Source: Pseudomonas agronomica
GTDB lineage: Bacteria > Pseudomonadota > Gammaproteobacteria > Pseudomonadales > Pseudomonadaceae
Assembly (NCBI RefSeq): GCF_025917275.1
Contig: NZ_JAOSHO010000004.1
Location: 1 to 48,984 of the forward strand
Direction: 5' to 3'
DNA: 48,984 nucleotides
Under the pieces are notes generated by a model. The model was not told where the DNA came from. It worked only from the letters and a program-made list of their open reading frames with translations, and made no database searches. This document shows, one piece after another, positions 42,126 through 48,984 of the stretch; position 1 is the first letter of the stretch, and each line of letters opens with the position of its first letter. The position numbers and the translations under genes were made by a program.

Positions 42126-42147
42126 AGCCCGGCCAAAGGGCCGGGCT
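42126..42147 (-). terminator. Terminator of etfBA
   Basis: AGCCCGGCC (42,126-42,134) and GGCCGGGCT (42,139-42,147) pair perfectly, with an A/T-rich tail on the minus strand side. It lies between etfA and the solute-binding gene. Confidence 0.88.
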
Positions 42148-42169
42148 CTTTATAAGTGAAGACGCCGGA

Positions 42170-43099
42170 TTAGACCAGCTTCTCCAACTCAGGGACGGCT
42201 TCGAACAAGTCCGCGACCAGGCCATAATCGGCCACTTGGAAGATCGGCGCTTCTTCGTCCTTGTTGATCGCAACGATCACCTTGGAGTCTTTCATGCCGG
42301 CCAGGTGCTGGATCGCGCCGGAGATACCGACGGCGATGTACAGCTGTGGCGCAACGATCTTGCCGGTCTGGCCGACCTGCATGTCGTTGGGCACGAAGCC
42401 TGCGTCGACCGCCGCGCGGGATGCGCCAACGGCAGCGCCCAGCTTGTCGGCCAAGGCGTACAGGTGCTTGAAGTTATCACCGTTCTGCATGCCACGACCG
42501 CCCGAAACGACGATCTTGGCAGCGGTCAGCTCAGGACGATCGGACTTGGCCAGTTCTTCGTTGACGAAGCTGGAGATGCCGGCGTCATGGGCAGCGCCTA
42601 CGGCTTCAACGGCAGCCGAGCCACCTTCGGCGGCAACCGGGTCGAAACCGGTGGCGCGGACGGTGATGACCTTGACCGACGCTGTCGATTGCACGGTGGC
42701 AATGGCGTTGCCGGCGTAGATCGGACGCTTGAAGGTGTCGGCGCTTTCGACCGAGATGATCTCGGAGATCTGGTCGACGTCTAGAGCAGCGGCGACGCGA
42801 GGCAGGATGTTTTTACCGTTGGAGGTCGCGGCAGCCAGGATGTGGCTGTAGCCCTTCCCCAGCTCGGCCACCAGCGGCGCAACGTTTTCCGGCAACTGGT
42901 GCGCGTAGGCGGCGTTGTCGGCGTTCAGGACTTTGCTCACGCCAGCGATTTTCGCAGCGGCTTCGGCAACGGCGCCAGCGCCCTGTCCGGCTACCAGAAC
43001 GTGGACATCGCCACCGATTTTGGCGGCGGCAGCAACGGTGTTCAGCGTGGCCGGAGCCAGCGCCTTGTTATCGTGTTCGGCGATTACGAGGATAGTCAT
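42170..43099 (-). CDS. etfA: Electron transfer flavoprotein alpha subunit
   Basis: A 309-residue EtfA. The N-terminal domain ([13 protein letters not shown]) leads to the FAD-binding C-terminal part with SGGRGM and [20 protein letters not shown] followed by [11 protein letters not shown]. With EtfB it carries electrons from acyl-CoA and other dehydrogenases to ETF-QO. It is separated from etfB by two bases. Confidence 0.97.
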   Translation of the reverse strand: MTILVIAEHDNKALAPATLNTVAAAAKIGGDVHVLVAGQGAGAVAEAAAKIAGVSKVLNADNAAYAHQLPENVAPLVAELGKGYSHILAAATSNGKNILPRVAAALDVDQISEIISVESADTFKRPIYAGNAIATVQSTASVKVITVRATGFDPVAAEGGSAAVEAVGAAHDAGISSFVNEELAKSDRPELTAAKIVVSGGRGMQNGDNFKHLYALADKLGAAVGASRAAVDAGFVPNDMQVGQTGKIVAPQLYIAVGISGAIQHLAGMKDSKVIVAINKDEEAPIFQVADYGLVADLFEAVPELEKLV

Positions 43100-43101
43100 G
43101 A

Positions 43102-43851
43102 TCAGATCACCTTCGCTTCGTTTTTCAGTTTCTCGACCAGTTCAGCCACCGACTTGACCTTGATGCCCGCGCTGCGTGCAGCCGGCGCCTCGACTTTCAG
43201 GGTCTTGTTGGTGGAGGCGGTGGAAACGCCCAAAGCATCAGGAGTCAGCACTTCAAGCGGCTTCTTCTTGGCTTTCATGATGTTTGGCAGGGACGCATAG
43301 CGCGGCTCGTTCAAACGCAGGTCGGTGGTGACGATGGCCGGCAGTTTCAGGGAAACGGTCTGCGCGCCGCCGTCGATTTCACGGGTCACGGCAACGCTGT
43401 CGCCGGACACTTCGACTTTCGAAGCGAAGGTGCCCTGGCCGTAGCCGCTCAACGCAGCGAGCATCTGGCCGGTCTGATTGTTGTCGCTGTCGATGGCCTG
43501 CTTGCCGAGGATCACCAGCTGTGGCTGCTCCTTGTCGACAACGGCTTTCAACAGCTTGGCAACGGCCAGGGAAGTCAGGTCTTCGGCGGACTCGACGAGG
43601 ATGGCGCGATCGGCACCCAGCGCCAGCGCAGTGCGCAGTTGCTCCTGGGCGGTGGTCGGGCCGATGGAAACGACGACGATCTCAGTCGCCACGCCTTTCT
43701 CTTTCAGGCGTACGGCTTCTTCTACGGCGATTTCGCAGAAAGGGTTCATCGACATCTTGACGTTGGCGAGGTCGACGCCGGAGTTGTCCGCCTTGACGCG
43801 AACCTTGACGTTATAGTCGACCACTCGTTTGACAGCTACAAGAACCTTCAT
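43102..43851 (-). CDS. etfB: Electron transfer flavoprotein beta subunit
   Basis: A 249-residue EtfB beginning [20 protein letters not shown] with [20 protein letters not shown], the AMP-binding SIGP loop and the [20 protein letters not shown] segment that docks dehydrogenases. Likely cotranscribed with etfA from the divergent region shared with the ETF-QO gene. Confidence 0.97.
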   Translation of the reverse strand: MKVLVAVKRVVDYNVKVRVKADNSGVDLANVKMSMNPFCEIAVEEAVRLKEKGVATEIVVVSIGPTTAQEQLRTALALGADRAILVESAEDLTSLAVAKLLKAVVDKEQPQLVILGKQAIDSDNNQTGQMLAALSGYGQGTFASKVEVSGDSVAVTREIDGGAQTVSLKLPAIVTTDLRLNEPRYASLPNIMKAKKKPLEVLTPDALGVSTASTNKTLKVEAPAARSAGIKVKSVAELVEKLKNEAKVI

Positions 43852-44138
43852 GGATTCCTCGTTACTCTCCGGTGAAAAGAAAGTCGCCCGGGCGAACCTG
43901 GCGGTTGATGATCATGGGCGCAAGGGCACCTCTAAAAACGCCGGCATGAACCACACATGACCTTGCTCACGGGAGTGAAGACCATTCGTCAGTGATGACC
44001 GATGAGTCATTCATTATCGCGGCGTGTAAACTGCGCGTCCAAACCTCGCAATTCGTCACTTTGTGCTGCCTTCGCCCTGTCTTTAGAGGTGCTCTTGAAA
44101 CCAACAGTCAGCCTACGGCGAGCGCAAAACCGCCCGTA

Positions 44139-44168
44139 TATTGACCGGAACGCCTATTCCGGTCAATA
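44139..44168. promoter_or_regulatory. Perfect 12-bp inverted repeat in the ETF region
   Basis: TATTGACCGGAA, six-base spacer CGCCTA, TTCCGGTCAATA. The arms are exact and the position is 230 bp upstream of ETF-QO. A TetR-type operator is a reasonable reading; the protein is unknown. Confidence 0.55.
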
Positions 44169-44226
44169 CGGCAAAATGGTCAGTCATAAGCCGTACGTCA
44201 GTGATTTATCTGGGCTGCGGCGATTT

Positions 44227-44240
44227 CAAACAAACGTTTG
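44227..44240. promoter_or_regulatory. PsrA-like box CAAAC-N4-GTTTG
   Basis: CAAACAAACGTTTG fits the published G/CAAAC-N2-4-GTTTG/C consensus of the fatty-acid sensor PsrA of pseudomonads, and PsrA has been linked to ETF genes in P. aeruginosa. It lies 157 bp upstream of ETF-QO. Binding is inferred. Confidence 0.55.
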
Positions 44241-44396
44241 TATTGGACCCTGAGAGTGGTGTAGATATAATGCGCCGCTTAGAGAGAGAGCCGCGTCTCA
44301 TCCATTGTCGCTTTCGTCGCCTCGCGAAGGAAACAACGGATGCAACGCCAAACCTCCAATTAGAAAAAACTGTGAGCCTTGAGTAGGAGATAGCCT

Positions 44397-46061
44397 GTGG
44401 AACGCGAATACATGGAATTCGACGTGGTCATCGTCGGTGCCGGCCCCGCTGGCCTGTCTGCCGCTTGCCGACTGAAACAGAAGGCCGCCGAAGCCGGTAA
44501 GGAAATCAGCGTCTGCGTGGTCGAAAAAGGTTCCGAAGTCGGCGCGCACATCCTATCCGGCGCGGTGTTCGAGCCCCGCGCCTTGAACGAATTGTTCCCG
44601 GACTGGAAAGAACTCGGCGCCCCGTTGAATACGCCCGTCAAGCGCGATGACATTTATGTCCTGAGGAACGCCGAGGCCGCGAGCAAAATCCCTGACTTCT
44701 TTGTGCCCAAGACCATGCACAACGAAGGCAACTATATTATTTCCCTGGGCAACCTGTGCCGCTGGTTGGCCCAGCAGGCCGAGAACCTGGGCGTGGAAAT
44801 CTACCCGGGCTTCGCCGCTCAGGAAGCCCTGTTCGATGAAAATGGCGTGGTTCGCGGGATCATTACCGGCGACTTGGGTGTCGATCGCGAAGGCCATCCG
44901 AAAGAAGGCCTCTATACCCCAGGGATGGAGCTGCGTGGCAAGTACACGCTGTTCGCCGAAGGCTGCCGTGGGCACATCGGTAAACAACTGATCAAGCGCT
45001 TCAACCTGGACAGCGAAGCCGACACCCAGCACTACGGCATCGGCCTGAAGGAAATCTGGGAAATCGATCCGGCCAAACATCAACCCGGCCTGGTGGTGCA
45101 CACCGCCGGCTGGCCGCTGGACATCATGGGCACCGAGAACACCGGTGGTTCCTTCCTCTATCACCTGGAAAACAACCAGGTGGTGGTCGGCCTGATCGTT
45201 GACTTGTCCTACAGCAACACCTTCCTGTCGCCGTTCGACGAATTCCAGCGCCTCAAGCATCACCCGGTACTCAAGCAATATCTGGAAGGTGGCAAGCGCG
45301 TTAGCTACGGTGCCCGCGCCATCGCCAAGGGCGGCCTGAACTCGCTGCCGAAAATGGTCTTCAAGGGCGGCGCGCTGATCGGTTGCGACCTCGGCACCTT
45401 GAACTTCGCCAAGATCAAGGGCAGCCACACTGCCATGAAATCCGGCATGCTCGCCGCCGAGGCCGTAGCCGATCGACTGTTCGCCGAGTCCGAGGGCGGT
45501 GATGAACTGACTGCCTATGTCGACAGCTTCAAGAACAGCTGGCTGTATGAAGAACTGTTCGCCAGCCGCAACTTCGGTGCAGCAATCCACAAGTACGGCG
45601 CGATCGTCGGCGGCGGTTTCAACTGGCTCGACCAGAACATCTTCGGCGGCAAGATCCCGTTCACCCTGCGCGACACCACGCCGGATTACGCTTGCCTGAA
45701 ACCGGCAGCCGAATGCAAGAAGATCGACTACCCGAAACCGGACGGCAAGCTCAGCTTCGACAAGCTCAGCTCGGTGTTCATCTCCGGTACCAACCACGAA
45801 GAAGAACAGCCTTGCCACCTGAAGCTGACGGACCCGAGCATCCCGATCAGCAAGAACCTGCCGTTGTACGACGAACCCGCCCAGCGCTACTGCCCGGCCG
45901 GCGTATACGAAGTGATCACCAAGGAAGACGGCGAGAAGCGCTTCCAGATCAACGCCCAGAACTGCGTTCACTGCAAGACCTGTGACATCAAGGACCCTGC
46001 GCAGAACATCACCTGGGTCACGCCGGAAGGCGCTGGCGGGCCGACTTACCCGAACATGTAA
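44397..46061 (+). CDS. Electron transfer flavoprotein-ubiquinone oxidoreductase
   Basis: A 554-residue membrane-associated flavoprotein that moves electrons from ETF to ubiquinone. The FAD motif VVIVGAGPAGLSAA is near residues 10-23; the [4Fe-4S] cysteines are in RYCPAGVYE (near 500) and NCVHCKTCDIKDP (near 523-529); QNITWVTPEGAGGPTYPNM is the usual C-terminus. GTG 44,397 follows TAGGAGA at good spacing. It is divergent from etfB, the common Pseudomonas arrangement. Confidence 0.96.
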   Translation: MEREYMEFDVVIVGAGPAGLSAACRLKQKAAEAGKEISVCVVEKGSEVGAHILSGAVFEPRALNELFPDWKELGAPLNTPVKRDDIYVLRNAEAASKIPDFFVPKTMHNEGNYIISLGNLCRWLAQQAENLGVEIYPGFAAQEALFDENGVVRGIITGDLGVDREGHPKEGLYTPGMELRGKYTLFAEGCRGHIGKQLIKRFNLDSEADTQHYGIGLKEIWEIDPAKHQPGLVVHTAGWPLDIMGTENTGGSFLYHLENNQVVVGLIVDLSYSNTFLSPFDEFQRLKHHPVLKQYLEGGKRVSYGARAIAKGGLNSLPKMVFKGGALIGCDLGTLNFAKIKGSHTAMKSGMLAAEAVADRLFAESEGGDELTAYVDSFKNSWLYEELFASRNFGAAIHKYGAIVGGGFNWLDQNIFGGKIPFTLRDTTPDYACLKPAAECKKIDYPKPDGKLSFDKLSSVFISGTNHEEEQPCHLKLTDPSIPISKNLPLYDEPAQRYCPAGVYEVITKEDGEKRFQINAQNCVHCKTCDIKDPAQNITWVTPEGAGGPTYPNM

Positions 46062-46081
46062 GCCGACACGCTGAACATCAA

Positions 46082-46105
46082 GGCTCCCGTAATGGGGGCC
46101 TTTTT
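46082..46105 (+). terminator. Terminator after ETF-QO
   Basis: GGCTCCC and GGGGGCC pair with one wobble, followed by TTTTT. It lies 20 bp past the ETF-QO stop. Confidence 0.85.
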
Positions 46106-46139
46106 GTTGCCTGCGATTCTGGAAACCGCACCGAACCAG

Positions 46140-46229
46140 TGTGGGAGCGAGCCTGCTCGCGAAAGCAGTTTATCATCCAACAACAATGTCGACTGAGACA
46201 CCGCTTTCGCGAGCAGGCTCGCTCCCACA
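46140..46229. repeat. Perfect 27-bp paired REP palindrome
   Basis: Arms at 46,140-46,166 and 46,203-46,229 are exact reverse complements (core GGGAGCGAGCCTGCTCGCGA), 36 bp apart. It lies between ETF-QO and the convergent AraC gene, 15 bp from the AraC stop. Confidence 0.9.
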
Positions 46230-46244
46230 GGGTTCCTGAACAGC

Positions 46245-47150
46245 TCAGGCGACGCGCTCTTCCCCAGGGTTGCGCTCGAAGTAACGCTTGTACTCCCGGC
46301 TGAACTGCGACGGGCTCTGATACCCCACCTGGTGCGCGACCTGGGCCACGCCCATGCCCTCGATCAGCAGCAGCCGCTGGGCCTTGAGCAGGCGCAATCG
46401 CTTGAGGTACTGCACCGGCGACAACAATGTGCTGCGCTTGAAATGCTCATGAAAGGTCGAGGCACTCATGTTCGCGCAACTGGCCAGCGTCTCGACGTTC
46501 AGCGGCTCGGTGAAGTGCGCATGCAAATGGTTCAGGGCCACGGCAATCCGCGCGAACTGCCCTTGCTGTTCCACCAGCGCCCGCAACACATCGGCCTGAG
46601 GCCCGCGCAACGCGACGAAGAGCAACTCCCGCAGCCGCACCTGGCCCATGACCTGACATTCCAATGGATCGTGCAAGCAGCGCAACAACCGCTCGACAGC
46701 CCCACGCATGGCGTCGTCGAGCACCGCGCTGGTCATCGACTCCGGTGTCTGCGGCGGCAGGTTCCGACCGGGCATCAATCCCATGGCCAGCACCAGCTCC
46801 CCCAGCATCGCCCGATCGATCGCAACGGAAACGCCATACAGCGGAGCATTGGGCATGGCGTAGGTTTCGCATTCGAACGGCACCGGCAACGCTTGGATCA
46901 GATAATGCCCGGCGCCATATTCCAGCGTGCGTGGCCCCAGGTAGGCCAGTTTGCTGCCTTGGGCAATGATCACCAGGCTCGGCTCGTAGAGCTGCGGGCC
47001 ACGAGCGACGTCCTGACTGGCCCGCAGCGCGTGCACGCCAGGCAGGCGCGTAGGGACGAAACCGTCACGGGTCGCCAAGGGTTCTATCAGCGAAACCAGC
47101 GTGGCATTGGCATCGAGATGGCGGGTCAACAACATGGGCAAAAACTTCAC
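46245..47150 (-). CDS. AraC family regulator (AraC_N type)
   Basis: A 301-residue regulator. The N-terminal AraC_N domain (LVIIAQGSKLAYLGPRTLEY) is followed by a C-terminal double HTH with LNVETLASCANMSASTFHEH and GVAQVAHQVGYQSPSQFSRE. It is divergent from the alcohol dehydrogenase, and relatives such as YqhC activate adjacent aldehyde/alcohol reductase genes, so it probably controls that gene. Confidence 0.9.
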   Translation of the reverse strand: MKFLPMLLTRHLDANATLVSLIEPLATRDGFVPTRLPGVHALRASQDVARGPQLYEPSLVIIAQGSKLAYLGPRTLEYGAGHYLIQALPVPFECETYAMPNAPLYGVSVAIDRAMLGELVLAMGLMPGRNLPPQTPESMTSAVLDDAMRGAVERLLRCLHDPLECQVMGQVRLRELLFVALRGPQADVLRALVEQQGQFARIAVALNHLHAHFTEPLNVETLASCANMSASTFHEHFKRSTLLSPVQYLKRLRLLKAQRLLLIEGMGVAQVAHQVGYQSPSQFSREYKRYFERNPGEERVA

Positions 47151-47315
47151 GAAAAAAGGGATGAAACCATCATCGCAGGTCTGGCGTCACATGAAATCAA
47201 ATCCTGGCCAACGCCGGAGGATTAGGCATGACAGGCGTAGGAATCGCCATCGCCGCCTGCCGTCAGGACTCCCAGAATGGAACCCCTCACCGTTCACTGC
47301 TTAGCGAGGTCCATC

Positions 47316-48368
47316 ATGTACACAGCCATCGGATATGCCGCCCAATCGGCCACCACTCCCCTCGCCCCGATGAAGTTCGAGCGCCGCAGCCCGCGCGCCG
47401 ACGACGTGGCGATCGACATCCTCTACTGCGGGGTCTGTCACTCCGACATCCACCAGGCCCGCAATGAATGGGGCATCGCCGTTTACCCGTTGATGCCCGG
47501 CCATGAAATCATCGGAAAAGTCACCGCCGTCGGTGCGAATGTCACCGGCCACAAAGTCGGCGATCTGGTAGGCGTGGGCTGCATGGTCGACTCCTGCCGC
47601 GAGTGCGAAGCTTGCCGGTCCGATCTTGAGCAATACTGCCTGGAAGGCATGACCCAGACCTACGCCAGCCCGGACCGCATAAGTGGCGGCCACACCATGG
47701 GCGGCTATTCCGACAGCATCGTGGTCAGCGAGCACTTTGTGCTGCGCATCCCGCAAACGCTTGACCCGGCCAGCGCCGCACCGCTGCTCTGCGCCGGCAT
47801 CACCACTTACTCGCCGCTCAAGCACTACGGCGTGAAGGCCGGTGACAAGGTCGGCGTGCTGGGCATGGGCGGCCTGGGCCACATGGGCATCAAGTTCGCC
47901 AAGGCCATGGGCGCGGAAGTGACGCTCTTTACCCGCTCGGCAAGCAAGGCTGAAGAAGCCCGTCGCCAAGGCGCGGACCATGTGATTGTGTCCACCGACG
48001 CTGAACAGATGGCAGCCGCGGCCGGACGCTTCAACTTCCTGCTGGACACCATTCCGGTGCAGCACGACCTCAATCCCTACCTCGACACGCTGCATTTCAA
48101 CGGCGTGCACATCATCGTGGGCTTGGTCGAGCCGGTCGACCCACCGGTACACGCGGCAAAACTGATCCTGGGTCGCCGAGTGCTCGCCGGCTCGCTGATC
48201 GGCGGTATCGCAGAAACCCAGGAGATGCTGGATTTCTGCGCTGAGCACAACATCAGCTGCGACATTGAAATGCTCGACATCCGCCAGATCAACGAGGCCT
48301 ACAGCCGCATGATCGCCGGGGACGTGAAGTACCGCTTCGTCATCGACATGGCGACGCTCAAGGCCTGA
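47316..48368 (+). CDS. Zinc-dependent NAD(P) alcohol dehydrogenase (YahK-like)
   Basis: A 350-residue medium-chain dehydrogenase. Catalytic zinc: Cys near 40 in CGVCHSDIH, with GHEIIGKV; structural zinc: Cys-rich CRECEACRSDLEQYC; Rossmann motif GVLGMGGLGHMG. YahK and relatives reduce many aldehydes with NADPH. ATG 47,316 follows GCGAGG. It is divergent from the AraC regulator, which may sense electrophilic aldehydes. Confidence 0.93.
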   Translation: MYTAIGYAAQSATTPLAPMKFERRSPRADDVAIDILYCGVCHSDIHQARNEWGIAVYPLMPGHEIIGKVTAVGANVTGHKVGDLVGVGCMVDSCRECEACRSDLEQYCLEGMTQTYASPDRISGGHTMGGYSDSIVVSEHFVLRIPQTLDPASAAPLLCAGITTYSPLKHYGVKAGDKVGVLGMGGLGHMGIKFAKAMGAEVTLFTRSASKAEEARRQGADHVIVSTDAEQMAAAAGRFNFLLDTIPVQHDLNPYLDTLHFNGVHIIVGLVEPVDPPVHAAKLILGRRVLAGSLIGGIAETQEMLDFCAEHNISCDIEMLDIRQINEAYSRMIAGDVKYRFVIDMATLKA

Positions 48369-48374
48369 CGCTCG

Positions 48375-48984
48375 TCAGACCTTGGCACCCAACTCCGCCG
48401 ACAGCCGGGCTGTGACCCCTTTGACCAGGGGAATCAGCTCGGCCATTTTCTCCAGCGGCATGTACGGCACGGTGCTGGCGATGCTGATGCCGGCGACGAT
48501 GCGCTTGCCGGCGTCGCGGATCGGCGCCGCCACACATCGGATCGACGGCTCGTTGTCCTCCAGGTCGAAGGCATAGCCCCCCGCCACATACGCCACCATT
48601 CGTTGCTGGAACTGCTCCCAGGATTGCTCCTGGTGTTGTGGCCAGAATTGATTCTTCCCACCCGCCGGCAGGCTGATTTCATACAAACGCTTCCATTGTT
48701 CCTGCGAGTCATCAAGCATCAGCGCCTTGCCGATCCCGGTCCGCGCCAACGGCATGCGATGGCCCACACGCGAGCGCATCTCCGGGCCGTTTCGCCCCGG
48801 ATTCTTCAACAAGTACAAAACCTCGTCGCCCTCGCGGATCGCCAGGTGAACGGTGTCCCCGGTCAGCGCCGACAGCTCGTCCAGGTACGGCCCCGCCAGG
48901 CTCACCAATGGCAATTCTTCCCGGGCCTGGAAACCCAGTTCGATCAACTTCGGCCCCAGCAGGTAGCCCACTTGCGGCACCACA
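48375..48984 (-). CDS. IclR family regulator, C-terminal part (runs off right edge)
   Basis: About 202 residues of the ligand-binding domain of an IclR regulator (LVSLAGPYLDELSALTGDTV, RVGHRMPLARTGIGKALM, CVAAPIRDAGKRIVAGISIA). The stop is inside the window; the N-terminal winged helix lies beyond 48,984. It is convergent with the dehydrogenase gene, with only six bases between stops. Target genes lie outside the window. Confidence 0.88.
   Translation of the reverse strand, partial: VVPQVGYLLGPKLIELGFQAREELPLVSLAGPYLDELSALTGDTVHLAIREGDEVLYLLKNPGRNGPEMRSRVGHRMPLARTGIGKALMLDDSQEQWKRLYEISLPAGGKNQFWPQHQEQSWEQFQQRMVAYVAGGYAFDLEDNEPSIRCVAAPIRDAGKRIVAGISIASTVPYMPLEKMAELIPLVKGVTARLSAELGAKV

Larger units (their letters stand above)
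43852..44396. promoter_or_regulatory. Divergent etfB / ETF-QO control region
   Basis: 545 bp with no convincing frame. It contains a perfect 12-bp inverted repeat (44,139-44,168) and a PsrA-like box (44,227-44,240), and should hold promoters for both ETF transcripts. Confidence 0.6.

Noticed and set aside
44553..45971. 472-codon - strand frame opposite ETF-QO
   Set aside because: Antisense shadow of a gene with all ETF-QO motifs.
1..48984. CRISPR arrays or insertion sequences
   Set aside because: No regularly spaced repeat array and no transposase frame with terminal repeats was seen; repeats present are REP palindromes and integrase-site repeats.

Overview
This window is chromosomal DNA from a fluorescent-type Pseudomonas, most likely the P. 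fluorescens group. The evidence is GC-rich codon use, paired Pseudomonas REP palindromes, the etfB-etfA / ETF-QO arrangement, and typical Pseudomonas families (MocR-like regulators, OmpA/DUF4398 pair, RraB, YkgJ). All assignments come from reading motifs and gene order; no database search was run.

Layout. 1-6.4 kb holds assorted housekeeping and accessory genes: a PhyH dioxygenase, a sterol-desaturase/SUKH pair, a nucleotidyltransferase-family protein, a GNAT acetyltransferase, a DUF3916-like protein, a frameshifted EamA transporter and a HigB/HigA-type toxin-antitoxin pair. 6.5-12 kb is a catabolic cluster (D-2-hydroxyacid dehydrogenase, SDR, FAH-family hydrolase, ACS-type MFS permease) next to a divergent AraC regulator, with candidate operators in the shared 546-bp gap. 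12-13.7 kb has a secreted SnoaL-like protein and UV-damage endonuclease UvsE.

13,882-25,690 is an 11.8-kb integrated element at the 3' end of tRNA-Ser(GGA). It is bounded by 29-bp direct repeats and has a full-length tyrosine integrase, phased 13-bp repeats just inside both ends, a LexA-type box, and clearly lower GC. Its main operon runs leftward through tightly overlapping genes: zinc-ribbon micro-proteins, a small HTH-like protein, a possible tail chaperone, a 734-residue tape-measure-like protein, a membrane-anchored protein and a zinc-ribbon/HNH-like protein. It also has a second, catalytic-domain-only recombinase, a Rap1a/Tai-like exported protein and three small membrane proteins. No capsid, portal, terminase or replication gene is recognisable. 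This is either a decayed prophage or a small satellite-like element that keeps a tail-length gene; it is the most interesting part of the window.

25.7-48.98 kb returns to core genome: tRNA-Ser, a crotonase, PlsC, CorA, a glutamine amidotransferase, a FadJ-like/thiolase beta-oxidation pair, a heme protein, transglutaminase, RraB, a START-domain protein, a YkgJ protein, a MocR-like regulator, an OmpA/DUF4398 lipoprotein pair, a periplasmic binding protein, the ETF system (etfB, etfA and ETF-QO, divergent), an AraC regulator facing a zinc alcohol dehydrogenase, and a truncated IclR regulator at the right edge. Fatty-acid oxidation and its electron-transfer chain are both here: the FadJ/FadI-like pair yields reduced carriers, and ETF plus ETF-QO pass acyl-CoA dehydrogenase electrons to ubiquinone. 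A PsrA-like box lies between etfB and ETF-QO.
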